Part shown: positions 9,389-22,000 of the stretch, one piece after another
How the letters are laid out: each line of letters opens with the position of its first letter
Numbering within the stretch: position 1 is the first letter of the stretch
From: Tetmemena sp. SeJ-2015
Lineage: Eukaryota; Ciliophora; Spirotrichea; Sporadotrichida; Oxytrichidae
Length of the DNA: 64,000 bases
Reading direction: 5' to 3'
Assembly: GCA_027382625.1 (NCBI GenBank)
Contig: JAJKFJ010022879.1
Span: 62,001 to 126,000, forward strand
Notes under the pieces: generated by a model
What the model was told of the DNA's origin: nothing
Databases searched by the model: none
The model's input: only the letters and a program-made list of their open reading frames with translations
Translations under genes and position numbers: made by a program

Positions 9389-11397
9389 TCACTCATTCTA
9401 AGATTAAGCATCACTAGAAATATTTTTTGATTATACCTTAGCAGAAGCTCTATCTCTTAGAGATTGCAAAACATCCTTTGCAGATGGCTGACCTTCACCC
9501 TATAAGGGGGGTTAGGCTTAACTTTATCGTAAGTTAATAAGCTCCTAGTGAACCACCATTTGCCTAGGGCCCATCTCCCATTCTTAGATTTTATTATAAG
9601 ACCTGTAGATGCTCCAGGTCCACTAACTGGCTTAGATCTTGCGTTGCCCTTTATTAAACCTTAGAAGAATCCAGTCATGTCTTTCTTTTGCTTCTCATCT
9701 AACTACTTCGATGCTCCTGCGCCTTGCATAGAGCCAACTCCACCTGCTGCTCCAGGGCCTCCGGTACGCCTTAAGCTCATAATTAAATAAGGATTGCCAA
9801 TCTTCACATTAGATTTCAGGTTTGTTTTATCCAAATATATAATTCAAAAAAGATTGCATTTAAAATTATAATTTTTAAAGGTAAATTATCTTCAGACGAG
9901 ACTGCAATATTTTAGTTTAAACATATTGATTAGCATCACCATTAAGATTAGTACCACTTGATGATTATACTAACACTACTTATAATAATATTTAAAGACT
10001 TAACTTTATCTGGATAGTGCAATGCCAGGTGCTCCTAGTGATAAAAATTAAAAATCCTATTCTTCGCTCTCCTCCTGCAAGACCTTAATTTTTCTCTATT
10101 ATAATTTGTATAAATTTCGTTTTCCTATTTGTTTTATCCTTGCTAAGCAATTAGAGGTTTTTTGATAATAATTATCATTAGTTGCTATGTATTTGATTTA
10201 CAAAGAGCATCAATCAGCAGCAATTACTTTCTCCCTAATATCACCTTCAGTTCGTGCTTTGTTATTAAACTCTTGATCATAGAGACGATGAAGGATTTGC
10301 AATTGCAAATTTATGTCTTCTGAATGAACTCTAGATTTTGCTCAAGAAGTTGTGCCTTGTCTCCATATATAATAATATTTAAATTACTTGTTGCAGATAA
10401 CGATAATTGGAATACCAAGGTTCACTTTAAGAACGCCTTCTGGCAGTGGAAGCTTGGCTTTCAAGTCCTAAAAATATAGGTTTAAAGTAGTATCAAACTT
10501 CTCATCTTCCTCTCCAAAATTTGCCATCATATTAATTTTAAATCCAATTTTCAAATAAAGCTAATCTAAAATGTTTTAACGATATTTGAGTCTTTTAAAG
10601 TTAGTTTTAGAAGGGGACGTGCTAGAATCGTTTGAGCTATATAGTAGAATGGAGTGGCTCTTTCAAAATTCTTGACGAATCTTGTTAGCCTATCTTTCAT
10701 TTTGTCTTGCTCACTGCTTTTCAACAGCTTCTAAGATAGTTTCTCCTAGAACTCCCATCCAACGTTGCAGAGCATTCATCATCTCCCATGGCTAGTCAAA
10801 GTCAAGTACTATCACTGCGCATGTCTGCGATAAGCTCTCCGGCTTTATTACTTATTTGATGAGGTCAGCCTTATCAGGTTCTTGCAAAACCCACAAATTC
10901 ATGCGGGGTAAATTATTCACTCTTCATCAAACATATGATGATATAGAGACTGCAGAACTAAGAGCGTCTTTCTCTGCGAGATCTTTGACATACAAGAATG
11001 CAGAATCTAAGGCAGCGAATTACGAGCCCATTTTATCCACCTCAATAAGCATATTGCTTGCATGCACCAAGTGCTTGTTAATCGACGATACTAAAGAGCG
11101 CTTTCCTGCCCCTCGATCTCCTAGCACCAGAAGATGCGACTCCTTCAAGTCATCCCGCTAAGCTACATCGTTCAAAATTGCTTTCCATAGATTTGAAGAT
11201 CCTGAGTCTATTGCGCAATAAGAGAAGTAAATTATAGTTTGCTTGTAGAGACATACATATTAGCAATAGAATGTTCTTCTAAATGATGTTGAAGATTTTT
11301 TGATTTGAGCTTGAGGGATTCTAAGTGCCAGCTCGGTCAAGTTAAGTCGGCCTTCTCTAATCTGGACTCGCGTTCGCTTTGAAATAAACTGAGTCAT
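9389..11397 (-). CDS. Dynein light intermediate chain (DLIC)
   Basis: DLIC is the Ras-like-fold subunit that joins the cytoplasmic or IFT dynein heavy chain to cargo adaptors. In order: a basic N-terminus (from ATG 11397), NLWKAILNDVA, the P-loop segment LLVLGDRGAGKRSLV, LDSAFLYVKD, NLWVLQEPDKADL, VIVLDFDQPWEMMNALQRW, LGIPIIVICNK, LLEQNLEFIQK, and a Gly-rich C-terminal part with KDMTGFFQGLIKG. That last piece matches the adaptor-binding helix of DLIC C-termini (animal version GVLANFFNSLLSKK). The last coding piece contains SAKDVLQSLRDRASAK, and the stop is at 9389-9391. Several frame changes show IESs or introns, all in linear order. In the P-loop the residue after GK is Arg, followed by Ser, instead of the usual Ser/Thr. 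Confidence 0.85.
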
Positions 11398-11646
11398 TTC
11401 TGCTGCTGCTATCTTCCATTATTACGATCGATTAATTTTAAATCAAATAAACCATATACTACACATAATAGGTTTATAGAAGATTATTCAGGGTTTATTA
11501 TTTATAAGACAAGGAAATTAATTAATTCATTTTTGAACTTTATTAGGCATAGGCTTTCTCAAAGAAAGGATATGCGATTTATTGTGCTTATTAAATTTTA
11601 TTGATCCAGATAATTTAGATTAGCTAATCTTGTATTTATAAAAGAT

Positions 11647-12656
11647 ATGGAGGAGTCAGTGATAGAATATAGACAATAATTATTATTCGAGGAGGGAGAA
11701 GTAACTTTAAAGACTCTTACTTAATATTTTAGGAAAGCTTTTCGAGCCAAAACAAAGGACTTAGTAGTCATCAATTCGATGCTGAATAATTAACTTAAGA
11801 CACTGTTAATTGGGGACAATACTCACAAAATTCTCTAGAAACACAGAATTAGTAACAGATCATCCATAGCTAAGATCAATATCATAATCCAGAAGAAGAA
11901 TATTAAATACAAAGCTAGAGTGTCAGTACTGCAAATTAGAAATGCCCAACATGTGGAAGTCAAGCACAAAGTAATGATAGCACAATAGATATCATAAGCT
12001 CGACCTCTTGTGGGGTTAGGGCTGATGATCATGAATGAGTTTGGCGAGATTCTAGTTTCTCAAAGAATTGAACCTGGAAAAATGGGACATGGATAATTTT
12101 AGTTCCCTGGAGGAAGCATCGAAGTGGGAGAAACATTTTTATAGTGTGCTGTTAGGGAAACTTATGAAGAAGCAGGTGTTGTAAATCATTTTGAATTTAT
12201 GAAATTTTTAATAAATGGCTTAGTTAAATTTTACTTCCTGAGAATAGAATAAAGTATATGACAACTTTGAATATGATAGAGGAGGCTTTGGGCTTTCACT
12301 GCATCGGAATTATAATGTTCATAGCAGTCGGTAAGCATGAATTCAATTTCTACAACAATGAACCTCATAAAAACAATGGCTGGAGATGGCACTCATGGGA
12401 TGAACTCGCAAATAAGCCAAATGAACTTTTTATTCCACAAAGAAATCTAGTTGAGCAAGGATTTTCCTCAAGTTTGATAGTAAGAAAGCATTTTAACCTC
12501 GCTTTAAGGCTAAATTTTAGCGTGTTAAATTGCGTATTAAACCCTCTATGTATACAAAGTATTTCTTAAAGTTGGATTCTCCTTTAGAAATAACGGACTG
12601 ATGATCTGAAATCTGGATAAGAAATCGATTGCAGCCAATTAAATCTCTAAGTATGA
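11647..12656 (+). CDS. Nudix hydrolase domain protein
   Basis: Nudix enzymes hydrolyse nucleoside diphosphates linked to another moiety. Seen: GLGLMIMNEFGEILVSQR, GQFQFPGG, and the full Nudix box GGSIEVGETFLQCAVRETYE followed by EAGV, then after an intron or IES a C-terminal piece with HCIGIIMFIAVGKHEF and GWRWHSWDEL, as in short MutT/NUDT15-like proteins. One frame runs open from ATG 11647 to the Nudix box. However, removing a plausible GT-AG intron (about 11710-11741) leads instead into a Q/S-rich frame containing KCPTCGSQ, so the upstream half could be read either way. The end at TGA 12654 is tentative. Confidence 0.75.
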
Positions 12657-12805
12657 TTTAGATTGCTATATAAGGTGCGTGAAATGATTTCACTCACTAT
12701 AATATAAATATGACTCATATCTAACACAGCCCTAGCCCCAACCTTAATTAAATAATCGCAGCAATTATCTATTTACTTAATACCTTGATCTAGCGAAATT
12801 TGATA

Positions 12806-15800
12806 TGCTGAAAGTAAGAGTCTAACATTTAACAGTATTCCAAGTATTCTTCATAGCAGAATCTAATAAAGTATATAGTTAGCTGAGTTTGAAGAGAGAT
12901 GCAGAGAAAATATGGATCGGCTGATGAAGGATGCTGCAGCAAATTTTAACAAGAAATATAATTATAATGACAATCAAATTATTCAACATAAATCTCACTC
13001 ACCTGCTGGATAATAAGCAACCCTTTTTAGTGACTGAAGAGACTTTACCTTCCTATTTCACTTGCCTGAATAGAAGTACAAACGAATCCTAATCTCAAGA
13101 AAAGTCTATTGAATTAAATTTATGTGTTCTTTGATGAAATGAAAGATATATAAAATAGCAATAGAAGATGGGAGGGAGAGTTATATTCGAATGGGCATAA
13201 GCAAAAGTTATAGTAATTGAAAGCGACTTTTAAGAAAGGTATTTGAGATATATACAGACGTAACTAAAGAATTCTTCCGACTAAAATTTGACACCACGCA
13301 TTTCTACTCGATACCTTATGCCACCCTCTTATCTCAATATTTACTTGATTTCCTACATTTTTAAATCTGTAGTAATGCTAAAGTCTCATCATAGATAGTA
13401 CCCAGCTTAAGTCCAATTTGAAATCTTCAATTCTTCAAGATATAAACGTGTCTGAGTCTCAGAATACTGAGAGTATTCTTCATGCTAAAAGTTAGACTCA
13501 ATTTAGCTATGGAACTTAAAATTCAGCTAATTTTTATCTTCAAAATAGGGGCGAAGGATAAAAACTATCAAGACGATAGCTCTTACTTCTTTAACCTTCG
13601 CACTTTAATTCTTAAACTAAGAGGCAGTCGAATCATATCTAATCAACTTAGAATCAAACTCAAGCTTCATAAGACTAAATAAGTGAAAATAGTGCAGACA
13701 GGTTTTACTTCTAATAGCTAGACAGAATTATCAAGTCCTAAGTTGGTGAGCAAGATATTATTTAAATTGTTTTATCTCATAAATCTATTAGAAAATTTTG
13801 CAGATGAGCTTATAATAAATGATTTGATTTATTTAAACTTATTCATTTTTTGTTGTTGATATTTATGGGTAAATTTAGGCTCCAAAATTGGTCATTACCT
13901 ATGAGAATTTTTTAAGGTTGTATAAATTTTGCAAAATTCTGAGACAAGAATGGTTTATGGCAAAAGACTTATCAGGAAAATTGTAAAGTATGCATTAAAG
14001 AAACGAATTAGACTAAGTTTTCGCTTTAGCCAATCTTGATAAGTAGAACAGGAACAAATATGAAATGATTGTGGAAGAATTCATTTATACTTTTCTAATT
14101 TACAATTCGATGTGATTAGAGTAGGAACAGAGCAATGTCAAATAGATTAGGCGACAAGTCCCTGTACAAGAGATTTCAAGCGCCGAATAGTGAACATCCC
14201 AAAGTACAGAAAGGATGCTCCTCTTGGAACATCCATCTTCCAGACGCAAATACAATATAAAGAATCAATTGTAAACTATTCTGAGATAGAGAGAAAGTAC
14301 CACAAGTATGTCAAGACTGCTAACTCTGAGTCAAAAAGCTGTTTGGAAGAAAGTAACGGCAAAATAACTCATAAACAGCTAGAGCCATCTCCTCAAAACA
14401 AATTCTGTGATGCCTGTTCAGGTCATAAGTAATTATGACAGTATAAAAATATGTGTTTGTCCCTATCAATCCTATCATTCTCACATTACCACAGTTTAGC
14501 ATAGATTCAAGATGAACAATCTCAATCAGTAAATCTACAATCAAATCGATAGCTTATGCGATGAGCTGAAGAGAAAGCATGCTCCTAATAAATTTGACTT
14601 TTTAATGAAGGAAGCAAAGGCGCATCAAGCATTTCTGCAGAATGCCAAGAAAAGGCTATCTCCAATAAAGAGTGGAGAGGTTTCAGTTGTTTCATTTAAT
14701 TCCATTAAAAAAGATTCATCTTCCTTCAAGTTTCAATAAACTCCTATGCAACATCTCTTCTCTTATCAGAATCATGCAACTAATTAGAAGTAAGCTCACT
14801 AGACGAAGCCATAATCAAGCGTATCCATACACAGCTACTTAAAGCCAGACCTTAAAAGACAAAGGTTCTCTCCACTGAGTGGAAACAATTTTGACAATCA
14901 AGGCTTCAAAACTCCAAAGTCACCTTTCTAATAAATCGATGATGTTAAGGTACTCTCAAGATATAGTAGTCCTTCAAAAAAACCATGTACCCCACAGTCT
15001 TAAATCTCACACTCTGATAGTTCAATCCCTAAATAGAGTTTTCTTACCCTATTATCGGGTTAAAAGAGAGACAACCAGTCAAGTGATTACAAATCTAAGA
15101 CGAGCATGTTTCAATCTGCAATTTAGAATTCCATCATAAACCTAGGTTCTTTTAGGAGTGATTAGTTTTTTGCTTGAATAAATTTATTTGGAGACAATTT
15201 ACAAAGGAGTGGGAATTCTTTTAAGTAAAATGATCCTCACATTTCAGCCTTCATACTCAATAAGTATCAGAACAGCAAACTACCAAACAAAAGAAAGGAG
15301 CTTCTACTTTAGAGTAGCTATTAAAACTTAGCTGGCTAAAAGAGAACTTACTCTGAAAGAGAAAAAGTATTCCAAGCTATTCCACGTGAAGATTCTTTTT
15401 TCTCCCAGAAAAGAAAAGTAGAGGACACTGTTATCAGCAATCAATATATAACTTATTTCATGCTCCCGTTATCTTAAATCATACACAGAGTTAAGAATAA
15501 AGAGATTCACTAAATGAAAGACAAGAAAGTTCTTCAAACTTAAACCAAAACTCTCCTAAATAACTGAAGAACAACTTTGATATGAGTGATATAAACTAAG
15601 AAGACAGCCAATCGTAAATATAACCACAAAAGCAAATAATCAAAGTTAACATCAATAAAGTAGATAGATCTCTGACGATTAATGCTCTAGCTTAAAGATT
15701 GCAAATTTCCAAATTGACTGTGAGGATGAAATCTCCTTACAGAAGGGTCTTCAAAGCTAGCAAAGTTTGAGAAATGAGATAGATGAAGAAGATAGGTCAT

Positions 15801-16073
15801 CAAATTAAACAAGTGAAGATGAAAATAGTGAGAGTGGAGAAGAAGAAGCAAGAACGCACCTATGAAGAAATTGACTGCAGCAGCTGCAAAGTCATTAGAG
15901 AATATGATGACTCTAAAAGCTCCAGCTTTCATAATTTAAAGTCTTAAAGCCTAAATTCTTCCAATCTATTTACTCGGGCCGGAGTCTAAAATTACAGCTA
16001 CCTTCATTCAGAATCTTCAAATACTGTTAAAAAGGAGTCAGATTAAGGTGGTTCTTCTTAATCTATGTATTGA
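12806..16073 (+). CDS. Large Q/S/N-rich protein, unidentified, heavily interrupted
   Basis: A series of coding-like frames on + fits one long low-complexity protein: a helical start (EFEERCRENMDRLMKDA), QNTESILHAKSQTQFSYGTQ, ELDQVFALANLDKQNRNKY, PKYRKDAPLGTSIF...YSEIERKYHKYVK, a 250-codon uninterrupted block (14410-15177) with CDELKRKHAPNKFDFLMKEA, an acidic block ending SEDENSESGEEEART, and a Ser-rich tail stopping at TGA 16071-16073. At least six frame changes separate the blocks, consistent with IESs. Codon composition with frequent TAA/TAG as Gln is typical of this genome. No domain recognised. It may represent two genes. Confidence 0.6.
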
Positions 16074-16082
16074 ATGTCGACT

Positions 16083-17647
16083 TCAAATCACCAAATTACA
16101 AGTATACTTTACTTTAATGGATGGATTTATGACACCAGAAGAATAATTAACTTTATAAAGAGAACAGGAAAGTCTCAACTCCTTGTAAATTTGTTGTCTG
16201 AACTTACTTTATCCTTAAATATCATTCAATTTTTTTTCCTCCAAATCCATATTAGATTCTCAAATAAGAAATTAATTAGAAAATTCAGCTCTTTGCAAGC
16301 GCTTATGCCATTTCAATAAGAGGCTTAATACAATTCATATAAGTCTCGGTATGTCCGGTTTGGGATCCCACTGGAACTACAAGCTACTCGTCATAAATCT
16401 TAAGCAAGAAGTTTAGTTTAATTATTTTCAATTTCAATAAGTTTCCATTGACTGGAAGATCAAAAGTCCCTTCCCAAGACCGTCTACTTATAATTATATA
16501 TGATTTAATTGAAAACTGCGTGGATGAGATCTTTCTCGTAGTTGACAATGAAAACTAAAAAAATCTTAGATTTGATAGTGCTTACATTTCCTCCTGTTGA
16601 AAAGTATTGGTGCACGAGGGAATTTCATAAGATGGAAGTCCTCGTAGAACTTTACCAATTCACACTAGTGAGGTATGCCTAAGTAGTCATGGAAATTTCC
16701 TATACTGGCATCTTGAGGAACAAAGTTCTAGATAAAGCATAAAATCATAGCTCAATAATTTACAGATGAGTTTATGTCAACAGTTGGGTTGTTGCTGGTA
16801 GGTTGCGCATACTAGTTGCTTTTATCTTTAGCACTCTCTTGAAGACTTTGAGGATTTTCTTTGAGGTTTCTTTTGGCGTAAAATATGAGGAAGGGTGGAT
16901 TGTACTGATACTCATTGTAAACTGTGAAGAACTTTTTATTCTTGATTTGGTTTCTGTGAATTATCAGCTCGAGCAGCATCAACTTGGGTGTATTTTTGAC
17001 TATCAAATCCCATGTCATGAAATCAAGCATGTCTCCCCCTATTTGACCTCCTGGTCTTCCGGGATAACCCCCCTCGTGATAGAAGTACTCCAAATCTTCG
17101 TGATAGTAGTCATCCATATCTTCATCGTCTTCATCTTCCTCGTCTTGATTGCCAACTCGCCTCTACTCATTTCTTATATCATCATAAAAATAGACTTAAT
17201 TGATTACTTTCTTCTTGCTTGTTCCTTTTGGCGTCTGCTCTAATTAGCTGCTTAGTTCTGAGCACTGGCAGCCATTAGAAGACTATTTAAGTTGCTTGCC
17301 CCTATCCCAAGTTAGTTGAGCATTTCGTTGTTGGCAGCAGATCCCTCTGGGTTGGTCTAATTTAGACTTGAAGCCTCCACACTCACTCCATTTAAAGATA
17401 TCATCCCATTTCCATTGAAGATGTTTCCCGAGGCATTGGATTGCATAGGTGGAAGTTTAGCAGACACAAAGTTCCCGTTTATACTTATCTCGATTCCATT
17501 CACAGTTGTAGTTGTTCCCCCGTTATTCACCTACTTTATGCAATTTACAACGTGAATACAAGATAATGAAATACTTACTTCATTACTCTAGTTCAGTTAG
17601 ACCATTTCATCTTTGGTTTCAGTAGCAGCAACTTCTATATTTTCCAT
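16083..17647 (-). CDS. Unidentified protein with acidic/Tyr-rich middle
   Basis: ATG 17647 (MENIEVAATETKDEMVQ), a GT-AG intron (GTAAGTATT...ATAAAG), an Asn/Gly-rich region with a basic stretch SRRQKEQARRKQ, an acidic-Tyr stretch DEDMDDYYHEDLEYFYHEGG, then a folded-looking C-terminal part: GNFHDYLGIPHQCELVKFYE, APILFNRRK, a GT-AG intron, FIVNYEKDLIHAVFNQ, and VPVGSQTGHTETYMNCIKP. The domain order (disordered, acidic, globular) is clear but I recognise no family. The low end is tentative. Confidence 0.6.
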
Positions 17648-17789
17648 GTTGAGATATTATAAATTGCCGCAATATTATTTCATTCATTACTCTTAAGAGC
17701 AAGTTTGTGCTTAGAGAAGATATGAGGCTTAAAATAAAGCTATAATATTAAATATTAACTCTACGTCGAAAATAAATTTGTTCTATAAT

Positions 17790-18681
17790 ATGTCGAATAA
17801 CAAACCCCTTTTGATCGGACTTGCAGCAGCCGCAGCCTTAGTGGGAGGAGCTATAATCTTCAACTACTTTCAATCCAAGGAAGGAAGCACAGCTACTACT
17901 GAAGCTCTCCTAGGTGATATTGACGCTTTGGGCCCAGTGAAGAAAGAAACCAACGGTCTGGTTGCCTTCAGCTACTTCAAGGATTTGATGATGACTGTGC
18001 AAAAGCACGGGAAAGAGAGATTCGCCTCAGACAAGAAAGAGTTCCTCTTCAGGCGCAGACACCTTCTTCAGGAAAACAAGCAAGAAGAGTACAAATAAGT
18101 GGTTTCAGAGATGATTAAGAAGGAGGAGCAGTGCTTCTAAGACTTGATGATGGAAGTTGTTGATCACCTCGGCCTCTCAGAACAGGAATTCATGCAGGCC
18201 AACTAAATCTACATGCAAAATCCCCAGACCTCTTAGATCATTATGCAAGCTCAGATGATGCCTCAGGTACCTGCATCCGGTGAGGCACCTGCTGCTCCTA
18301 AGCTAACCAGACAGAGAACAAAGGAAATCTTCATGTACTCTGAAGAGAAAAAGATGGACAAGATGAAGAGCATGATGGATAGCAAGAGCTTCCAAAACCC
18401 AGGCATGGAAGACCCCATGGAAGGCATGATTGAAATGATGGTAGAGCAATTACACAATCTATATGATCAATGAATCCTATTTTAATGAGCGATATTGTGA
18501 ATGCAAGTTGTCAGATGAGATCTTCTTTAAGTTTGGTGTGGACGATGACGAGTTCAACTTTGCAGTCATGAAGCATAATTTGATGAATGATCCAGAGATA
18601 CAGCGCACGATGATGATGAATATGCAGAAGTTGGGCATTAACCCTGCTATGCTTGGAGGTGGCATGGGTGGCGGCTATTGA
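17790..18681 (+). CDS. Single-pass membrane protein, unidentified
   Basis: ATG 17790 is followed at once by a hydrophobic helix (PLLIGLAAAAALVGGAIIF), then a soluble region rich in Met, Lys and Glu with YFKDLMMTVQKHGKERFA and QTSQIIMQAQMMPQVPA. About 220 codons run in one frame with four reassigned stops. The frame then shifts. A GT-AG intron from about 18433 (GTAGAG) to 18531 (TTTAAG) would join GMIEMM to FGVDDDEFNFAVMKHNLM, and the protein ends GINPAMLGGGMGGGY at TGA 18679-18681. No family recognised. Probably anchored by the N-terminal helix with the rest in the cytosol. Confidence 0.75.
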
Positions 18682-19023
18682 TCAGCTAATTCGTGATAAA
18701 TAAATAATCTAGCAGCTCATCAAAATAAAGCAAAGTTGAAGTTAGTACCAGCCTTAAGAAGGGATAATTATAGCGAGGAGGAACTAAAAATTAGGCATCG
18801 GAGATTAGCCCAAAGTGGATATAATGAGAATTGCAGCTGCTTAAAGTTATAAATTATAGAGCCTTTGCTAAATATTTATACGCATTTCATTTTTCATCCG
18901 TATATACTAAGTCAAAGCATTTTCATCTTCTCTCTCTCGCTTTTTGTCCAAAATTATTCTTCTTTTAAGAGTATCTTCGTTTAGGCATAATAATCTTAAA
19001 AATACACTTAAATCAAATTCAAA

Positions 19024-22000
19024 ATGTCAATTGATTTCCAAGGATCTCAGAGAAGTGAAATATTCTTCAAATATATGGCAAAATTACTTGATTTACTTTT
19101 TAAATCTAACTTAATTAAAGCGAATATATTCTGTATAATGATAAGAAATATAGAATAATTTAGAAGCATATTTTAACATAAAAATATCAGAGCTCGCACT
19201 TGAGCTGAATCACAATAAATTAGAAAGAAGAGTCGCAGCTATCAAAAAGGTAATATAAAGGGATGATGCTTTCATTTAATAATTTCGATAGTTCTCAAAA
19301 TATTGATTTAGAATATCTTTTTGACTGATAATTGTGACTGGGTATAAATTGCTTTTTAGGTAATTGCTTCTATGACTGTCGGAAAAGATGTGTCAAAATT
19401 ATTCTTCCCTGTGCTAAAATGTGTGGAAACTTAAAACCTAGAGCTTAAAAAGCTGGTTTACCTTTACATCATAAACTATGCTAAGACCTAACCAGATCTC
19501 GCAGTGCTTGCAGTCAATACTTTCAGAAAAGATGCAAGGGAAAGAGTCAATCCTCTCATCAGAGGACTTGCTATCAGAACAATCAATAACTAAGAATAGT
19601 ATTATTGATGTTTGAGTTTAGTTGAATTTAAATGGGATGCATCGGAGTTGAAGCCATGTTGGATTACATGTGCGATCCACTTAAAGAATCTTTGGACGAT
19701 GAGGATCCATATGTAAGAAAGACAGCAGCAATTTGTGTCGCAAAACTTTTTGAGGTCAGCCCTCAGAGATTCGACGATTTCAAATTCCTTCAACAAATGA
19801 AAAGGAAGATTATCTCAGACGGTAATGGAATGGTTGTCTCAAATACGGTTGCAGCCCTTAGTGAGATTCAAGCTTTCCTTTATAGAATTAATTTGATAAA
19901 GCTGTTAGAGGTGAAAAACTAATAGAAATGACCTAGGATATCCTAAATAACCTACTTAATGCTATTTCAGAATGTTCTGAGTGGGGTAAAGTTTATATCC
20001 TTGACTTCCTCTCAACCAACTTATTAGCCAATCCTAAGGATGTCGATGAAATCATCTAGAGAATTATACCTAATCTCGTACTTTAGAATGTGGCTGTAGT
20101 GTTATCAGCTGCTAAAGTTATACTTAAGTATCTTGACTACGTAAATGATACAGAAAAGATTCGCTCTATCTGTCGTAAGATGGCGCCTCCTCTCATTTCT
20201 CTTATGAATAACGACCCAGAGGTTCAATATGTAGCCATTAGAAATATCAACTTGATCATACAGAAGCGTCCTTACATTATTGATAAGGAGGTGAGAGTCT
20301 TCTTCTGCAACTTTTAGGATCCTCTCTATGTGAAGCTAGAGAAGCTAGAGATTATGATAAAGTTAGCTGATCTTAAAAATGTAGACTCTTTGCTCAATGA
20401 ATTGAAAGACTACGCTTAAGAGATTGATGTAGCTTTCGTGCGTAAAGCCATATCAGCAGTTGGGAGAATAGCCATAAAGCTTGACAAGGCTGCAGACAGA
20501 TGTATCTAAGTGCTACATCAACTCATCAATACTAAGATTGACTATGTTGTCCAAGAAGCGATCATAGTTATAAAGGATATATTCCGAAAGTACCCCAATC
20601 GCTACGAATCGATCATCCGAGATCTTTGTGAGAATCTCAAAGCCCTTGATAACACAGATGCAAGAGCAGCTATGATTTGGATTATAGGAGAGTATGGAGA
20701 ACGAATCGACAACGCTCTAGATTTGATGCTTAACTTCACAGAGAACTTCAAGGATGAGGCAAAGAAGGTCCAGCTAGCTATTCTCAACGCATCTGTCAAG
20801 CTTTATCTTAAGTTAGAAGGAGCTGCTGAAGATTTAGTTCAGGATGTTTTGAAGTTAGCAACTGACGAGAGTGACAACCCTGATCTCAGAAATAGAGGCT
20901 ACATCTACTGGAGAATTTAATCTAAATTCATCATATCTTTTAAAGAATGCTTTCCTCTAACCCTGAAATGGCTAAGAGAATTATTCTTTGCCCCAAGCCT
21001 ACCATATCAGAAGACTCGTCCACCATAGAAACCCAGCTTCTTGATAGACTAGTGGACAATATTGGAATGCTGAGCAGTGTTTATGAGTTTCTAATATATT
21101 ATATTTGTGTCTACTATAAACCACCTGAGGCTTTCGTGAAGAAAATTAGAGACAAAATTAATGAAAGATTTGATCTTGAGAATGAAGATGGTGGAGCGAA
21201 TGGGCTTGAAAACGGTGAAGAGTCCAAGAAAGGAAAAGAAGATTACATTGACTCTCAAGGAATCATACTTAGTTATTGATGATAAAAATTTAATCAGTAG
21301 AGCCCAGTACCTTCAAGAAAAACCTGGAGGAAACAATATCTACAATTACTCTTTCTTTAAGTTTTTAGTAACTCACAAGATTTGTTGGGAGTCGATGACC
21401 CTTCAAGCGGAGGAACTGCTGCACTTGATGACTTATTAGGTTTGGGTGGACCCTCTACTACTAGCTCCAGTCAACCTAGCCAAATAGTGAGCTCTACAAA
21501 TGATATAGATGATCTTTTAGGTGGAGGTCTCTCTTCTAATGTAGGTAGCTCTTCTGCCTCAGGAGGTGGCCTAATTGACCTAGACTTAGGTATTTAAAAT
21601 TCTAAATCATAAAATAATGAAGGAGAATATCTAGGCTTTTATAAAATTTAAAATTAGGAGGTGGTGGGCAATCTGCTTAGAATAGAGTGAATGTACCTTT
21701 CTAAACTGTTTGTAATGCTCAAAGGTAGGGTATTATATTATAATTTAAATTCTATTCTCAACTTTTTATCACTTACATAGTGATAACTTAAATCAGTAGC
21801 AAGGACTTGTTGTTGAGGCAGCATTCCAAAGAGAAAATGAAGTTATTTACCTAGAGCTAAGACTCTCCAACTAATCATAAGTTCCTATTTCAGAATTCCT
21901 TCTAAAACTCTCAATTCATATAAGATTTAAATTAATAGCCTGAAACTCAACATGAATTACTATGGAATAGGATTAGAAGATCAAATCCCACCAACATTCA

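Noticed and set aside
10856..11161. Plus-strand 101-codon frame
   Set aside because: Lies opposite the P-loop region of the dynein light intermediate chain. The minus strand is clearly the coding one.
11710..12050. Zinc-ribbon (CPTCG) frame as a separate protein upstream of the Nudix domain
   Set aside because: A single frame also runs open from ATG 11647 into the Nudix box. Without cDNA I could not decide, so it is only mentioned in the Nudix entry.
16803..17243. Plus-strand 146-codon hydrophobic frame
   Set aside because: Antisense of the acidic/Tyr-rich minus-strand gene, and the hydrophobicity is a shadow of that composition.
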